From the NCBI GenBank assembly GCA_029204225.1, contig CM055108.1, positions 7,039,822-7,103,821 on the forward strand: 64,000 nucleotides of DNA, given 5' to 3'. Each line of letters begins with the position of its first letter. Positions within the stretch are counted from its first letter, which is position 1. Below, piece after piece: positions 35,374 to 47,831 of the stretch. The translations under genes and the position numbers were made by a program. The stretch is from Diphasiastrum complanatum. Lineage: Eukaryota; Streptophyta; Lycopodiopsida; Lycopodiales; Lycopodiaceae. The notes under the pieces were generated by a model, which was not told the origin of the DNA, searched no databases, and saw only the letters and a list, made by a program, of their open reading frames with translations.

Positions 35374-36529
35374 AGTAGCGGGTACCTTAAGCCAATTCAA
35401 TGATTTCAGTTCTCTGCCTCTTCGGCCCAAAACAAGTAAAATCAATACAAACGTCCTGTTTGGCCTACTTTCGAATTTATGAGATGCAATAGAACGCGTG
35501 TTGAAAACCTTGATAATTTGATACTGAACTACTGCACAAGATGGCCAATATACGGGCTCATAAATTTCTGCAAAAAGACCCTTCTGCCTTTGCTGGTTAC
35601 CACGTCATGATTATATAGACAAAATGGTGAAAAATTTTGAGCCTAAGCTGCCCCCCCGAGAGCTTGAGAAATTGATAGCAGATCATCACTGCAATTCATA
35701 ATACAAAAATTCAACGGTGTGATTTGCTGCATGAAGCTTTCTGCAATGAAACGACCTACTGCCACAGTCATATAATGCCTTGACCAATCAACTCCTGCAC
35801 GAAACTTTTCATATGTGGGGGATTGGAGCTCCCAGCAAGCGTGTAAGATTTGCGTTCCTTTTTCTGAAACGCGTGTCTACACAAAAGATGGACAGGCAAC
35901 ACAAAAATAGACCGAAACATGCAAAACAACACACTAATAACGGCAGCCTCACACTTCATCATCATCATCATCGGCTTTGCTTTTCATTCAGATCAATATG
36001 TCTGTGTGTGTGCGCAGTAGAGGTGGCGATGGGAGAGAGGAAGAAGCATATTCTGTGAATGTGCTACTGTGCTGAAGCATTCATCTGATGCAGGTTACAT
36101 CTAGAACGCATGTTTTTGTTTTAATTTTTTTAGTGGTACAGATTCCAGAACTCACCCTTCTCCTCCTCCTATCTTGGATGCAGGTCGGCTAAATTTAGAG
36201 GTCTAATTTTAGTGTTAGTGATCCAGCCGTTTTCGATCAAGCCCAGCTCAGCTCCACCATGTGGCAGAATGTCACTGGGCTTGAGGATTAAAAAAACGCA
36301 CAGGCAATAAATGCTAGGTGCACATCCAACGGTGCACACGAGGTGATGGAGTGTCCCTGACACTCTCTCACATGTTGTGAACCATTGGATGCGCAAAAGG
36401 CCTGTATTGCCTGTGCATGAAAGGCGTCACTCGGCCGGGCCCAAATCCTCACACCCGTCAAAAAGTGTCTCTAAGGTATATTAAAGAACTCACATTAAGA
36501 GAATCTTAAAACGATGATGCTTCCAAGTT
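35374..36529. other. Upstream region of the secreted-protein gene
   Basis: It should contain the 5' UTR and promoter, reading leftward from about 35.5-36.0 kb. No secure TATA box was assigned. No other gene is supported. Confidence 0.4.
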
Positions 36530-36835
36530 CTTTTAGATTTGAGACACCCCCTTTCAAACTTGGCTTGAATTGCCAACATGTGGTAGATGAGGTGGCATGG
36601 AACCCATGCCATGTAAGGGCAAGAGCCCATTTTTTGGGCTTAAGGACATTTAACAAAAATGGACCAATCAAATGGTAGAGATTAAAACTAGCCAATCAAA
36701 TTGTGGCTCCTCATTTGGCACTTGGAAGTCAAGTTTGAAAGGGGGGCCAAGTCACTTGTCAAAATTCAAAAAATGGGCGACAAAATGGGCCACGCAAAGG
36801 TACTTGCCACTAGTTTGAAACCACCCTAACATTGA
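36530..36835. repeat. Inverted-repeat element, copy 1 (MITE-like)
   Basis: CCCCCTTTCAAACTTGGCTT (about 36547) is mirrored by CAAGTTTGAAAGGGGGG (about 36732-36748), giving terminal inverted repeats of an approximately 200-bp unit. It extends right to TTTGAAACCACCC. The reverse complement resembles 37521-38350. No ORF, so a non-autonomous element is likely; no target duplication was established. Confidence 0.55.
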
Positions 36836-37520
36836 GGAGCCTAAATATTTGTTAACTCGAGTGACCATGCACATAGGGCCCACCCTAATTCAAAGATTCA
36901 CAATAGTTCATCCATAATCATAATGTGCGATGAAATATTTCAAAACTCATGGATTGGTCGTTGAGGTTACTTATTAGATTTATCTCCCCAAAAAAATAGA
37001 GAAAGCCAATCTTGGAAAAACCTCCTCAAGTCCCATTCATTTATTGTTTATTTTGCGTGTCTTTGTTGGAGTGGCAAATCAGAATTGAGGTCTGAATCTT
37101 GAAGAGAGTACAATATCCTTTTGGAGACCTAGCAAATGTTGCCTTCAAATAAATCTCTCAACTATAAAATGTTGTTGTTTAGAATAACTATTGAAAGAAG
37201 TTTGACTTTGATAATAGATATCCTTCATATTAAAATCATATAAGGCCATCTTCTTATTATGATGGATAGTTATAATAAAAAAAAATGTTATTGCATGCGC
37301 AATTTGAGAGTCTTTGCTATAGTTCAATTTGTCAAAGTTATCATTTTCATGAATTGACACATTGAAATCTAATATAAAAAAAACAAATGACTAACTTATG
37401 ATGAATGTGCAAATGTTACTATCGGCTTAAAATAACATGTATGCATGTATGGGAAAGAACGATAGAAATTGATGATGTAATAGATGAGTAAAAATAAATC
37501 AACTCTCTCCTATTCTAACT
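36836..37520. other. Spacer between the two inverted copies
   Basis: AT-rich, no gene or repeat assigned. Confidence 0.35.
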
Positions 37521-38350
37521 TAGGGTGGTTTCAGACTACCGGCAAGTCCTTTGCCTAGCCCTTTCACTTGCCACCCATTTTTTGAATTTTGGCAAGTGAG
37601 TTGACGGGGCAATTCACCACCCCCATTTCACATTTGGTTGGTAAGTGTTAAATGAAGGGCTACAATATGATTGGCCCATTTTAATCTTGACATACGATTG
37701 GTCCATTTTCTTTAAGGTGCCACACATGTGAGATCCTATCAAGATTAAAATATCTTAAGTCTACAAAGTACATCAAGTTGGAAGTGATATTTTTAACACT
37801 CCTCCTCACTTCTAACTTGGCAAGTCTAATGTACATATATCTACAACTCCAAGAGCATCTCTTAACTTGAAAAATGGATCTTTAGCCAAAGGTTTGGTTA
37901 AGATATCAGCTATGTACTCGGATGATGGCACATGATGAAGTTGAACCTCCTTGGGTTGCACCTTCTCCCTCACAAAGTGATGAGCTATCTCAATATGCTT
38001 TGTTCTAGCATGGGAAATCAGATTGGTAGCAATTTGTTGAGAAGGCTTGATTGTCACAATAGATGCAAACTCAAGTATAAAACTTTTCATGTTAAAAGGT
38101 TGAAAGGTGCTTTAAGGGTTTTTTTTCAAGCAATCACCTTTCAACTAGAAAGGTCTGAATTGAAATGGAAGTATTGGCAGTGAAGGGTTAAAAAAACCTT
38201 CAAAATGCAGGACAACATGCCAGGGGCAGCTCAACATGCCAAAGGACATTGACTGGCCCAAAAAATGGATTTTACTTGCCCTGTGGTAGTTTTCCCCTGC
38301 CATGTCATCTACCACATAGTGGCAAGTGGATGCTAATGTGAAAGGGTGTG
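37521..38350. repeat. Inverted-repeat element, copy 2, split by a Copia fragment
   Basis: It starts GGGTGGTTTCAGACTACC and contains CCCATTTTTTGAATTTTGGC and CCCCCATTTCACATTTGG. It resumes after the Copia fragment with CATAGTGGCAAGTGG and ATGTGAAAGGGTG at about 38310-38348. It is in inverse orientation to copy 1 about 0.7 kb away. The central part was replaced or interrupted by 37720-38090. Confidence 0.5.
37720..38090 (-). pseudogene. Truncated Copia 3' end (RNase H tail, PPT, LTR start)
   Basis: The minus strand reads ISHARTKHIEIAHHFVREKV and ADILTKPLAKDPFF, the last part of a Copia RNase H, ending near 37812. A purine tract GAGGAGGAG follows, then an LTR start TGTTAAAAATATCAC. These match the layout AGGAGGAG-TGTTAAAAATTCAC in the young Copia at 7061-7080, so the two are related. 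Only about 80 bp of LTR remain. Confidence 0.82.
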
Positions 38351-40071
38351 AGTTCCATTTTTTCTCCTAGACCAATACGAGAGCTCTATTTTAAATTTTG
38401 TACTTGCCACACATGTAGTGTAAATGGACCTTATGATTCAACTTACATTCAAAAACTTATGTACACAATAATGAGCTCAAAAAAGACACATACCTCAGAG
38501 GACTCACACCTTCATATGGGATGCATGTTGCATATTGTTTTAACTAGTAGTTTGCATTTTTTGTGTCCTTTGTGAAATGGAAATCAAAGACAACAACGTT
38601 ATGCATGAGAGAATTAGTTCTTGGAATTTCAACACCTCATCAACCATCGAAATTTGTGTTCATAACGAGCCAATGGCTTAGCAAAATACATACCTTTTCA
38701 AATGCACCTCTATCTAAGATCTATGCTTGTTGTTGTTGTAGGTAATTATTGTTAATTAGTAGTGTTAACGTTATTACTAGTAGTCATGAAAAGTGACAAC
38801 CTTTTCTCAGAGTTTATAAGCCAGAGACTATGCATTTCTTCCATGAGAAATAGTTTATGAAAGATAATAAACCACAAATGATTAACGGGAATTGATATTT
38901 ATGGTAAAGGATAAAGGATAGAAGATGACTAACAAAAATAAGTGTGCACTTATTTGAATAGTCCTTTTTTGGACTTGCCTTCTTGCAAAGGCAAGGCCAT
39001 GCGACAAGGTTGGTCAATGAACTTTGTAAGAAACTCAATGCCAAAGGCAGTTTCCGAGAGTTTGAAATTTTCATTTATTAAATGATAGGTGTGTTTTAAT
39101 TAAAGTGTAAGTATTCAAATTTGATTAAATATTGCAATAAATCACCTTGTAGACCTTGCATGAGGGTACATCAACATCTTTTTAGCCTGCTTTTTGAACC
39201 AAACAAATGTAACCATTGACTCGTCAAGAGTCAAAAGATCGCACTCGTCTGATTTGAATATAAACTGTCCCTTCGCGTTTGATTGAAGTACCATGTCTCT
39301 CGTACAAAATATAACTTTCACAATTCTGTCACTGATCAGTTGTCTTACACTCAAAACAACAAGTGTACATCTTGCTTGGCTTCGAGTAGTTGTCTTTGAA
39401 TCAGACACATGCAACCAAAATTTGCACTATGTGTCTCAACTTTAGAGTCCAACATACTTAATCATGACAACACCAACATACAGAGCTTGCATGTTCATTG
39501 TCATAAATACATGACACGAACATGTGATGTGGAGGTTGCATGTTCTAGAGTACTACACATTCCATGGCCCAACAAATAACTTTAGGTATACTGTGCATGA
39601 TGTGGTTTTTTTTCTCTCCACCTTCTTGCTCACCTCTCTCAACTCAATGGAAGCTCTTCTAATGTGATAGCAAGAGCAAGAGAATTTGTGGCATTCTCAA
39701 ATATTTGTGAAAACTCACTCAAGTTTCTCCTCTCACAAAAGATGATTGTTTTGTTTAACATGTTGCATGTTTTTTGGTGGAAACATCTATGCTAGCCTAC
39801 TCTAATAATTTCTAATGATCACCTTCCAACTAATATAATCCCATTATTTTCAAGCAACATTAATGACAAAAATTGTAAAAGAATTCTCTCATTCACCTTT
39901 CAACCCTATTTCCAAGCACAGGCAATGCAAATAAAATAGGGAGCGATTTCTTCTTTCATGTCACGCGGTAGTTCAATCCCAAAGGACCAATGTCTATTCA
40001 CAAAATGTTAGGCAAGTCTATGATGACAATCTAACATGTAACAAGCAATAACCCTAACTTGCCCTGGATTT

Positions 40072-40074
<3 letters not shown>
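38351..40074. other. Intergenic, nothing recognised
   Basis: No supported gene, LTR or inverted repeat was seen in this AT-rich stretch. Confidence 0.35.

Positions 40075-40158
<84 letters not shown>
40075..40158. repeat. (TC)n microsatellite
   Basis: About 42 uninterrupted TC units. Confidence 0.98.
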
Positions 40159-40160
<2 letters not shown>

Positions 40161-41289
40161 GAAAATAGCAATAACAAGCAAATCCAACAAACATTAAGAT
40201 AGCAAAAACATGTGAGAGATGGAGAAAAAGAAAAAGCAAGGACATTCAATTCCAAATTTGGTAGAGTTTTCACCTTTGTTTGATTGAACATGAAAATTGA
40301 AGTACATGGTCCCACTATTTATAGTGGAGAGTGGGCATTTGGACCCATTGGCTATTGGCCAATTTGTACCTCCCTAATTATTTGAATTTTGAAAAAGTGA
40401 AAAATATCCTTTCTTCACTAACTTGATTGTTAGGCCTCTAAGTGATTTAATTTCTGCAATGGCCTAAAAATCACTGTAATTTATAACTATCCAACGAAAT
40501 ACTTATGTGATCACTGGGTTTGGGCTTATACACACAGGGTGCTAAAACCCTCACACTTATTCAACTGATTTTTGCCACGTCATATTCAACGTGACCCGAA
40601 AGTAACTAATTTCCTTGTGAGGCCCAAAACACACTAAATGGAGCTAGTACAAGGTTTGGGACCATATGTGCATGTGTAGAGTATCAATAGTGATTCTATG
40701 AATAGAAGATCCATGCATAGAGACTCTATTCTAGTGGAATCTATGTATAGGGTGATGGGAATGACACAGGGTTTCTCAAACCGCAGCGAAATAGGAGGCC
40801 GTCAATTAAATGAAAAATGTCAATAATGACAAAAATAAAACGATAATAGGAACTGGATTACTTAGAGAATTGAAGAATAGAGCATTTCAGATTTTTGTCG
40901 ATAATGAATATCAGTGTAGGCGTCGTAGACAACCATAAAGAAATGTTAAATGATTAGGCATCTGAGACAGTCATGTAATTCTTTGTTACTGATATTTGTG
41001 ACAATAGATAAAGAAGAGTGAGAGGTATAGGTCCTGTACGAAGTCTCATGTAGATCTGCAAATCATGGCATTCCTCACAAAATTTTATGTTCCTCGGTTT
41101 GTCTAAAATGTTGAGTAAAACACTTTTGTAACATTGCTCGCCTGTTGAAGATTGCATGTAAGACTGCAAACTGTGCAAAAACCAGTTTATTTCTATTTGT
41201 AAGAGAGTGATTTTTTTGGGTGAATTAGAGGGCAGTTAGAGTGAGTAGGAGTAAGACTATAAATCTAAATCTGAATTTAGATTTAACAT
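40159..41289. other. Intergenic, nothing recognised
   Basis: No coding or repeat structure could be supported. The right end may include LTR sequence of the Copia relic that follows. Confidence 0.3.
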
Positions 41290-41715
41290 ACCTACCAAAG
41301 TAGCATGTTTCTCTCTTGAGAAGGGTTTTGTCAAAATGTCAGCCAACATATTGTCAGTATGATAGTAACTTAGTAAAACTTCTTTACTCTGAACTTTCTC
41401 TCTAAGAAAATGAAACTGAACTTCTATGTGTTTAGTTCTAGAATGAGTTCGTGGGTTCAGAGATAGAGCTATACAGCTCTGATTGTCGCACTAGAATATA
41501 GTCGAACTAATTTGTAGAGATTGCAGATTTTGTAGTAACCTTTTGAGCCAGATAATCTCCTTCATTGTTGATGTAGTTGCAACATATTCAAATTTTGTAG
41601 AGGACAGAGAAATGCATTTATGTTTTCTATTGTCCCATGAGATGGGTCATCCTACAAGGAAACAAATGTAACCATACGTGGATTTTCCGATATCATTGTC
41701 TCCTGTCCAAGTCAA
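41290..41715 (-). pseudogene. Copia RNase H relic
   Basis: On the minus strand one frame, with a few stops, gives STYGYICFLVG, ISLSSTKFEYVATTSTMKEI, then SRTKHIEVQFHFLREKVQ and DNMLADILTKPFSREKHATL. These are the usual end-of-pol landmarks of Copia elements. It is orphaned: no RT adjoins it on the same strand. Confidence 0.85.
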
Positions 41716-42587
41716 AATCTGAATAGATGACTAATGTAAGTGCAACTTCTGCGTTTCCATTATAGCACAAAGCCTTAGGGAAAAAAATCAGCACAAGGAA
41801 GTAGACGATGAAGTGACAAGGTGAACAAGACAAACAGGAGGTTTTCAAATATGCTGGAATGTAAAACACCATTGGGAGTTCTCAATTTTGTGGATGCAAT
41901 TTTTTGTGGCTAAGTTTACAACAATAAGCACTTGGTTTTATGCAAGCAAACAAGGATCTACACTTTTCCAAGTGACAATCAAAGAGGCCAATGCGGAAGT
42001 TTCAACATAGATTGTAGTGGGTCCTGCAACACATAAGGGGGAGGATGATGTTGGCTGATTCTGAAGAATCCCCTAAGATACTGGGCCAGAGCTATCCAAC
42101 AAGAGCACATCTCCTACACAAAATTTGACAACAGTGTTGCATTTTTTGCCTATCAAGATTTAAGAGTAAAAATACAGTGTCGCCTTTCTCGCATTTTAGC
42201 GACACTATCGCCTGTCATAAATTACAAGTAAATATGCATATTCGCATTTTTCTCTTTTTTCAAAGTGCCTCAAATGGTAAGGAAATGACTCTGGCAAATG
42301 TGTAAGGCTATCCTAAATGGAATTTAAGAACATTGTCGTCTTTTTCGCCTGTGGCAGTTTTAGTTCATTTTTGTAGAGTGATAGTTTCAGTTCATTTATG
42401 CAGACAGATTGTTTACGACCAATTTCCACCACTTATCAGCAATCACTAAGAAAAAACTGGATGGATGGCAACGGACACTAGCCAACTGGCAATCGCAATT
42501 GACGAACTAATTTTTTTTTTCTTAGTATAAATAGTTGTTCATATTCATATAGTTTTCAAGTTATGAACAAGAAGCATTTGAATAGGT

Positions 42588-42589
<2 letters not shown>
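41716..42589. other. Spacer, possibly the start of a Copia 5' LTR
   Basis: Noncoding. The 5' boundary of the LTR that ends at 43225 was not found, so this stretch may partly belong to it. Confidence 0.3.

Positions 42590-42642
<53 letters not shown>
42590..42642. repeat. (CT)n microsatellite
   Basis: About 26 CT units, about 580 bp before the end of the presumed LTR. Confidence 0.97.
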
Positions 42643-42645
<3 letters not shown>

Positions 42646-43225
42646 CTTGCAAGCTCGAACACTCCTGAGCATTCTAGCTCACTTCTTAGAGTTGTTTTTA
42701 GAGATTGCTATTGTGCTACTGCTTATCAGCATTGCGCTTAATTCAGACTTTTATTTTAGCCGCTCAAAGATAGCATAGAGTATGCGACTCCGATCCACAA
42801 CTTATTGTACTCATTTACTTATGTTTCGTTTTCATACTGAATCAATAGCATTTTTATTGCGTTCAGCTTCGTCTCAGAATGTATGCGTAATCTGTAGTTC
42901 TTCGTGACTAATTATTTGTCTAGCAATTCGCGAATGATTTGCGACAAATTATTTTTCTGATAATTCAACGCATTATTGTTTGGCTACATAATCACTGTAG
43001 TACAAATGATTTCAAAGTTAGTTACTATAAGATCAAACGTGATTTCTATCACTATTGTTTTTGTTTGAAGTTGATAGGCGTAGTCATGCATTGAGAAAGA
43101 GGAAGATAGTTTATTCCACCATGCACGAAAAGTTTTCTTTCTAGACACTCGAATTATTTTTCATTCGTTTTTCGAGTTCGTTTCTTTTCGAGTTCGACCT
43201 ATCTTCTGCACACCTCTTTCCAACA

Positions 43226-43237
43226 TGGTATCAGAGC
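43226..43237 (+). other. Primer-binding site of the Copia relic 43.2-46.0 kb
   Basis: TGGTATCAGAGC follows CCAACA, which is a good LTR end (43225). It marks the 5' LTR/internal boundary of the following Copia relic. Confidence 0.85.
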
Positions 43238-43365
43238 GAAATCTCTAATATTTGATAATCATACTCTTCAGTTTTTTTTCAACCTTTCAGTATCAGAGAA
43301 TTGATTTTCTATTGTTGGCATTACTGCATCTTAGCGTCATCAATACAATCGACAGACTAAGTTCC

Positions 43366-45960
43366 AGATGGATTCTCAAAGTCAAGCTGGTTTTATCGCA
43401 GACAAGATGAATGAATCCAATTATCATTTGTGAAAATTTAAGATGAAGACCTTGCTATAGCCAACGAATTATGGGATGTTGTTACAGGTATAGAAGTAAA
43501 ACCTGAAGACGACGACTCAAAGTGGAAATCGAAGGACGATAAAGCTTTCGGGCTTATTATCCTCAATATATCAGATACACAGATTGGACACATAGTTGAA
43601 GCTAAAACGTCAAGAGATGTTTGAGACATCTTGAACTCACTATATGACGTGAGGGATGTAACTACTAAGTTGCATCTACGAAGGAAATTCTTCACATTCA
43701 AGATGTCTATTGGTGATTCCCTTCAAAGTCACATTAACCAGTTTAAGAGTCTCTTGCAACATATGGCCGCTGTTGGATCAATCATAGACAATCAAGACAC
43801 AATCATGACATTGCTTTCAAGCTTGCCCTCTCATATGAGAACTGAGTGATGATCATATCGACACATTCAAATTTAACTCTTACTAGAGTTATCACTATGT
43901 TGCTGCAAGAAGACAATCGAAGAAGACAAGACACTTCGTCTACTTCCTCCTCTTAGGCTCTATATGTCAACAAAGGCTCTAAGCGACAGAAGCAGAAAAG
44001 CTCCAAGAAGGTTGCAACGAATCAGAAACAGACTCAAAGTCAAGCACAATCATCAGATCCACATTCGAAGAAGAAATTTTTTTGTAGGTATTGCAATCTC
44101 AATAACCATGAGATCAAGAACGCAGCTAAGCAACCTGATCAACAAGCAAACACAGTTTTATCATCCCCCCAGGTCAAAGTGGACGAAGGCACATTCATGG
44201 TCAAAGATCAAAGCGCATTTTTGGATGATTCATGGTTTCTGGATTTTGAAGCAACTCAACACATGACCAATCAACGTGAGATCTTCAACTCCTACACGTC
44301 TTACAACACGAAGAAATTTGTTCATCTTGGTGACAATAGTACTCACACTATTGAAGGTGAAGGTACTGTAAGATTGCGATTTCAGCCTGATCAATTTAAA
44401 CTACTATCAAAGGTCTTATATGTTCCTAAACTCTCTACAAATCTGTTATCAGTAAGTAGAATTATAGATTTAGGTCATAAGGTAGAATTCGAATCTGATC
44501 AATGCAAAATTATTGGTAAGAGTAATAAGATCATTGCACTCGACAAGAGACAGAGTTACTTATAAAGTAGTGATTATGGCATCATCGCTTAGGACACCTG
44601 AATTATGCATCTGTTTTGAACATGTCCAGACAATCCATGGCTCTTGATTTCGACTATCCTTCGGGTAAGGTCGATCTCCCTGTCTGTCATAGCTGCATCT
44701 TTGGAAAGCAGGCTAGGATTCCTTTTAGATCAAACCATAGGCATGCAACAAAAGATCTGTTAGATGTTGTTCATACAGATATATGTGGACCTATGCAAAC
44801 TCCTTCATTATTAGATGCAAAGTATTTCATCACTTTCGTTGACGAGTTCTCCAAAAGAACAACTGTTTATTTCATTAAACAAAAATCAGAGGCTTTCATC
44901 AAATTTAAACAATTCAAAGAGCATGCTGAGAATCAAACTGGCGAACGAATCAAAGCACTGAAGTCAAAAAACGGGAGAGAATACATCTCCACTAAATTCA
45001 AGGAGTATTGCCTCAACAACAACATTGGGCAACAATACATTACCTCCTACCACCTAATAGGTATATCGACAAGTTTGCAGCCTACCTTGTTCAGGAGCCA
45101 AGGACTGTCGAAGAGGCACACAGTCAGCCTGATTCAGATCTCTAGAAAGAAGCTATGGATAAAGAGTATTCATCTCTTATCAAGAACCAAGCATGGACAA
45201 TTGTCAAATTACCTGCCAATAGAAACGTAGTTGATTGCAAATGGATTTTTAAAGTCAAGTACAATGCAGATGGAAGCATCAACATAAGAAAGAGATGACT
45301 TGTCAAACCTTCAGTCCAGTAGTCAAGCATTCTTCTATTTGACTATTGCTATCATTTGCCGCTGCAGTAGATTTGGAAATACATCAAATGGATGTACAGA
45401 CAACATATCTCAATGGAGTTATCGAAGAAGACATTTACATGCTGCAACCCGAAGGTTATATTATCGAGGGTAAACACAATCATGTGTGTAAACTCCATAA
45501 GGCACTTTATGGCTTGAAGCAATCTGCTCGAGCATGGTTTCAAAGGATCAATACTTTTCTTATTGATCGCGGCTACACACCTAGCTCTTCAGATTCAAAC
45601 GTGTACTTCAAAGCAGTGCAGTAGTCTTTTATCATTATCACTTTATACGTGGATGATACATTGCTTTTCAGCAACAGTACCGATCTGATTAAAAAAGCCA
45701 AGACAATGCTATCTTCTGAATTCGACATGACGGATCTGGGCAAAGCTCATTTCTGTCTTGGTATACAAATTCACAGAGACAAAAAACAGAAGTTGGCTTA
45801 CATTACACAACAGAGGTACATCTACAACATGTTAGTTAGATATAATCTGATTAATTGCAAGTTAGCTCTCTCACCAGTGGAACAATCTTCAGGGTGCATC
45901 TCTAAAAATTCGATCATTTCTTCGTTCAATATGGAAGATATTGTCTATATATCCTACAAA
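43366..45960 (+). pseudogene. Decayed Copia gag-pol with internal deletion, no RNase H
   Basis: ATG 43366 starts gag, interrupted within 25 codons by TGA and then by TAG and frameshifts; gag continues with TTKLHLRRKFFTFKMSIGDS (43631-43849). A damaged zinc knuckle (CRYCNLNNH) lies near 44090. The protease region has DSWFLDFEATQHMT where WIDSGAS-type residues are expected, so the catalytic motif is lost. Integrase fragments: CHSCIFGKQ, VHTDICGPM and KSKNGREY. The integrase core then jumps at about 45058 into the RT start, an internal deletion. RT has YGLKQSARAWF and YVDD (about 45649). The relic stops near 45960 with no RNase H or 3' LTR. Confidence 0.87.
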
Positions 45961-47540
45961 AGAAAACACAATCACAAAATTATAATTTGATAGAGATCAG
46001 TTCTTATTGGTGAAAACTTATTGATGAATTATATATATCACAAAAGGTGTAATAACTACAATTTCGTAGCTCAAGTAAACAAAAAAACAAAACAAAACAT
46101 GATATTTGAGCACGTAGATACAAATGGATAATGAGCACATGATCAGATGTAGCTCATAACCATAGGCCTTCCCTTTCTTGTGCATATATATACATAAAAG
46201 CACATCTTCGTTCTTCTATCATTTCACCAACTTCGACAACACTTGAAGGATGAATCTGTTTTTTTTTCCCTCTCAACTCAGCTTTAAGTCATGCCCAGAT
46301 TCCAAATAGTCAAGGGAGGAGAGTCTTATTTGAAAAGACAAAATTGTCCTCTTTAGTTCAAACAACCTGCAGTTGAAGACCTAACATTCAGTTCTCACAA
46401 AGAATAATGCTTGTTATTTATCCATAGAACACCTTTTTTTGTCATTTGGTATGTTTTGGGACGTAATGAACGAAAAGTCTTTGGGTTGTACATTGAAATT
46501 CTATTAGTGAAATGTTGCTTTCGTTTTTGCACAAATTACTTTCTGAGCAAGTGCAAATTTAATGTTCATTCATATAATCGAATCAAGCTCATAAAAGGAA
46601 ACGAAATCTTGCAAGCTGCGGATACCCGGACTGCTGCCACCTAATTGCATAAGCACCCAAACTAGTATATATAATAGAAGCATTAGTTGTGAAATGATAA
46701 ACCTATCAAAACCAAAATACTGGTCTAGAAAAACGATTTGATCTAATAAGTTTTCAAAACTTACTCTAAAAGGTTTCTTCCGACATGACATGATACCCTT
46801 GTTTGTAGTTGCTCCACTGCTGCGGCTACCGATACTTGATGAAGCCAATATCCTTCGCATAGGTGCAGAAGCACTGCCGACAACACATGAGCCTGTACTT
46901 GCAGATCAAGCCATGAACATTGTTGCAAGCACGACAAGAACGAGATCCCAAACCATACTTCTTCGAATGCGAATTCCAAACCGTAGCATGCCCCATCTTG
47001 CTTCAACGCTACCCAACAATAAGACGCAAAGCAGATTGGATCAAGATCGGCTTGTGATAAAAGACGAAGATTGCACGCAGCCACATGCTCAACACAAGAA
47101 AATAGCCAAAAAATACTCGCACTTTCTTGAGAAAACAATGTCCAATCATGCACTCCTTGCATGTCTTGTTATTTACAATCATGCACTCTTTGCATATATG
47201 TTATTTACATGTATTCATAAAATTTTAAATGGCAAGAAATCCATGATGGTTTAGACCTTAGCTAAAGTCTAAGCCTTAAAAGTTTAAACCATCATCAAAT
47301 ATTGACCTTTAACTTTGACTTTCTTTCAAACTCCATTGACCGACCTCAACACACAATATTCAAGTACTGTCTTTGCAATGCAAGGCTAAAAATTATACAT
47401 ATCCTTCCAAGATGTATTCTTAATTTCGCATGTGTGTGGATTTGGAGGCCCACCAAAAGTTTGGTGCTCACACCTACAGGTGCTCGTGTGCCTGTGCACG
47501 TGTATCCATTTTGAAAACGTGCAAAAAATATCTAGTCCGT
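45961..47540. other. Intergenic upstream of the LARP6-like gene
   Basis: No gene is supported. A plus-strand frame at 46790-47254 is open but has no motif. The hairpin at 47243-47295 and the promoter region of the next gene are noted separately. Confidence 0.35.
47243..47295. repeat. Nested hairpin-forming inverted repeat
   Basis: ATGATGGTTTA (47243-47253) pairs perfectly with TAAACCATCAT (47285-47295). Inside, TTAGAC (47251-47256) pairs with GTCTAA (47267-47272). Possibly a small MITE remnant. Confidence 0.6.
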
Positions 47541-47596
47541 GCCACATGGCGCATTGACATGTAGCTGGGGCCAAATGCTTAGGTATTTGCCTTTAA

Positions 47597-47640
47597 AGGG
47601 GGAGGGGTTCGGTTTGGGGTCGCGGCGGGGCGGGGCGGGG
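47597..47640 (+). promoter_or_regulatory. GC-rich, G-run promoter or 5' UTR element
   Basis: Several G4 runs occur in about 44 bp (GGGGTTCGG, TTTGGGG, CGGGGCGGGGCGGGG) in otherwise AT-rich surroundings, 190-235 bp before the LARP6-like start codon. They may act as GC boxes or form a G-quadruplex in DNA or RNA. Confidence 0.5.
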
Positions 47641-47800
47641 CTGCGAGAGGAGGAAAGAGCAGGCAAAGAGGAAGACTCTCTTTGTCTCCTTAAGAAGGAA
47701 GGCCAGGAGCTCTCTAAGGTTTTGCTCTCCGTTTCGTGTTTGCTCGGAGCTTCATCGCCATCGCTTAAAAGGAGCACACACACCTCGCCTCCGCTCTCCC

Positions 47801-47827
47801 ATGGAGCCCCTCAGCATTGGCGCATGA
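47801..47827 (+). CDS. Short upstream ORF (8 codons) before the LARP6-like start
   Basis: ATG 47801 encodes MEPLSIGA and stops with TGA 47825-47827, four bases before the main ATG at 47832. If it lies in the mRNA, ribosomes would meet it first, and the very short spacing makes reinitiation at the main ATG inefficient. Confidence 0.45.
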   Translation: MEPLSIGA

Positions 47828-47831
47828 TAAT

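Noticed and set aside
46790-47254. 154-codon plus-strand ORF upstream of the LARP6-like gene, and an antisense frame of 133 codons
   Set aside because: No recognisable motif, no splice context linking it to the LARP6-like gene, and both strands open by chance; left as spacer.
47817-47831. TTG start five codons upstream for the LARP6-like protein
   Set aside because: A standard ATG in the same frame at 47832 is the ordinary choice.
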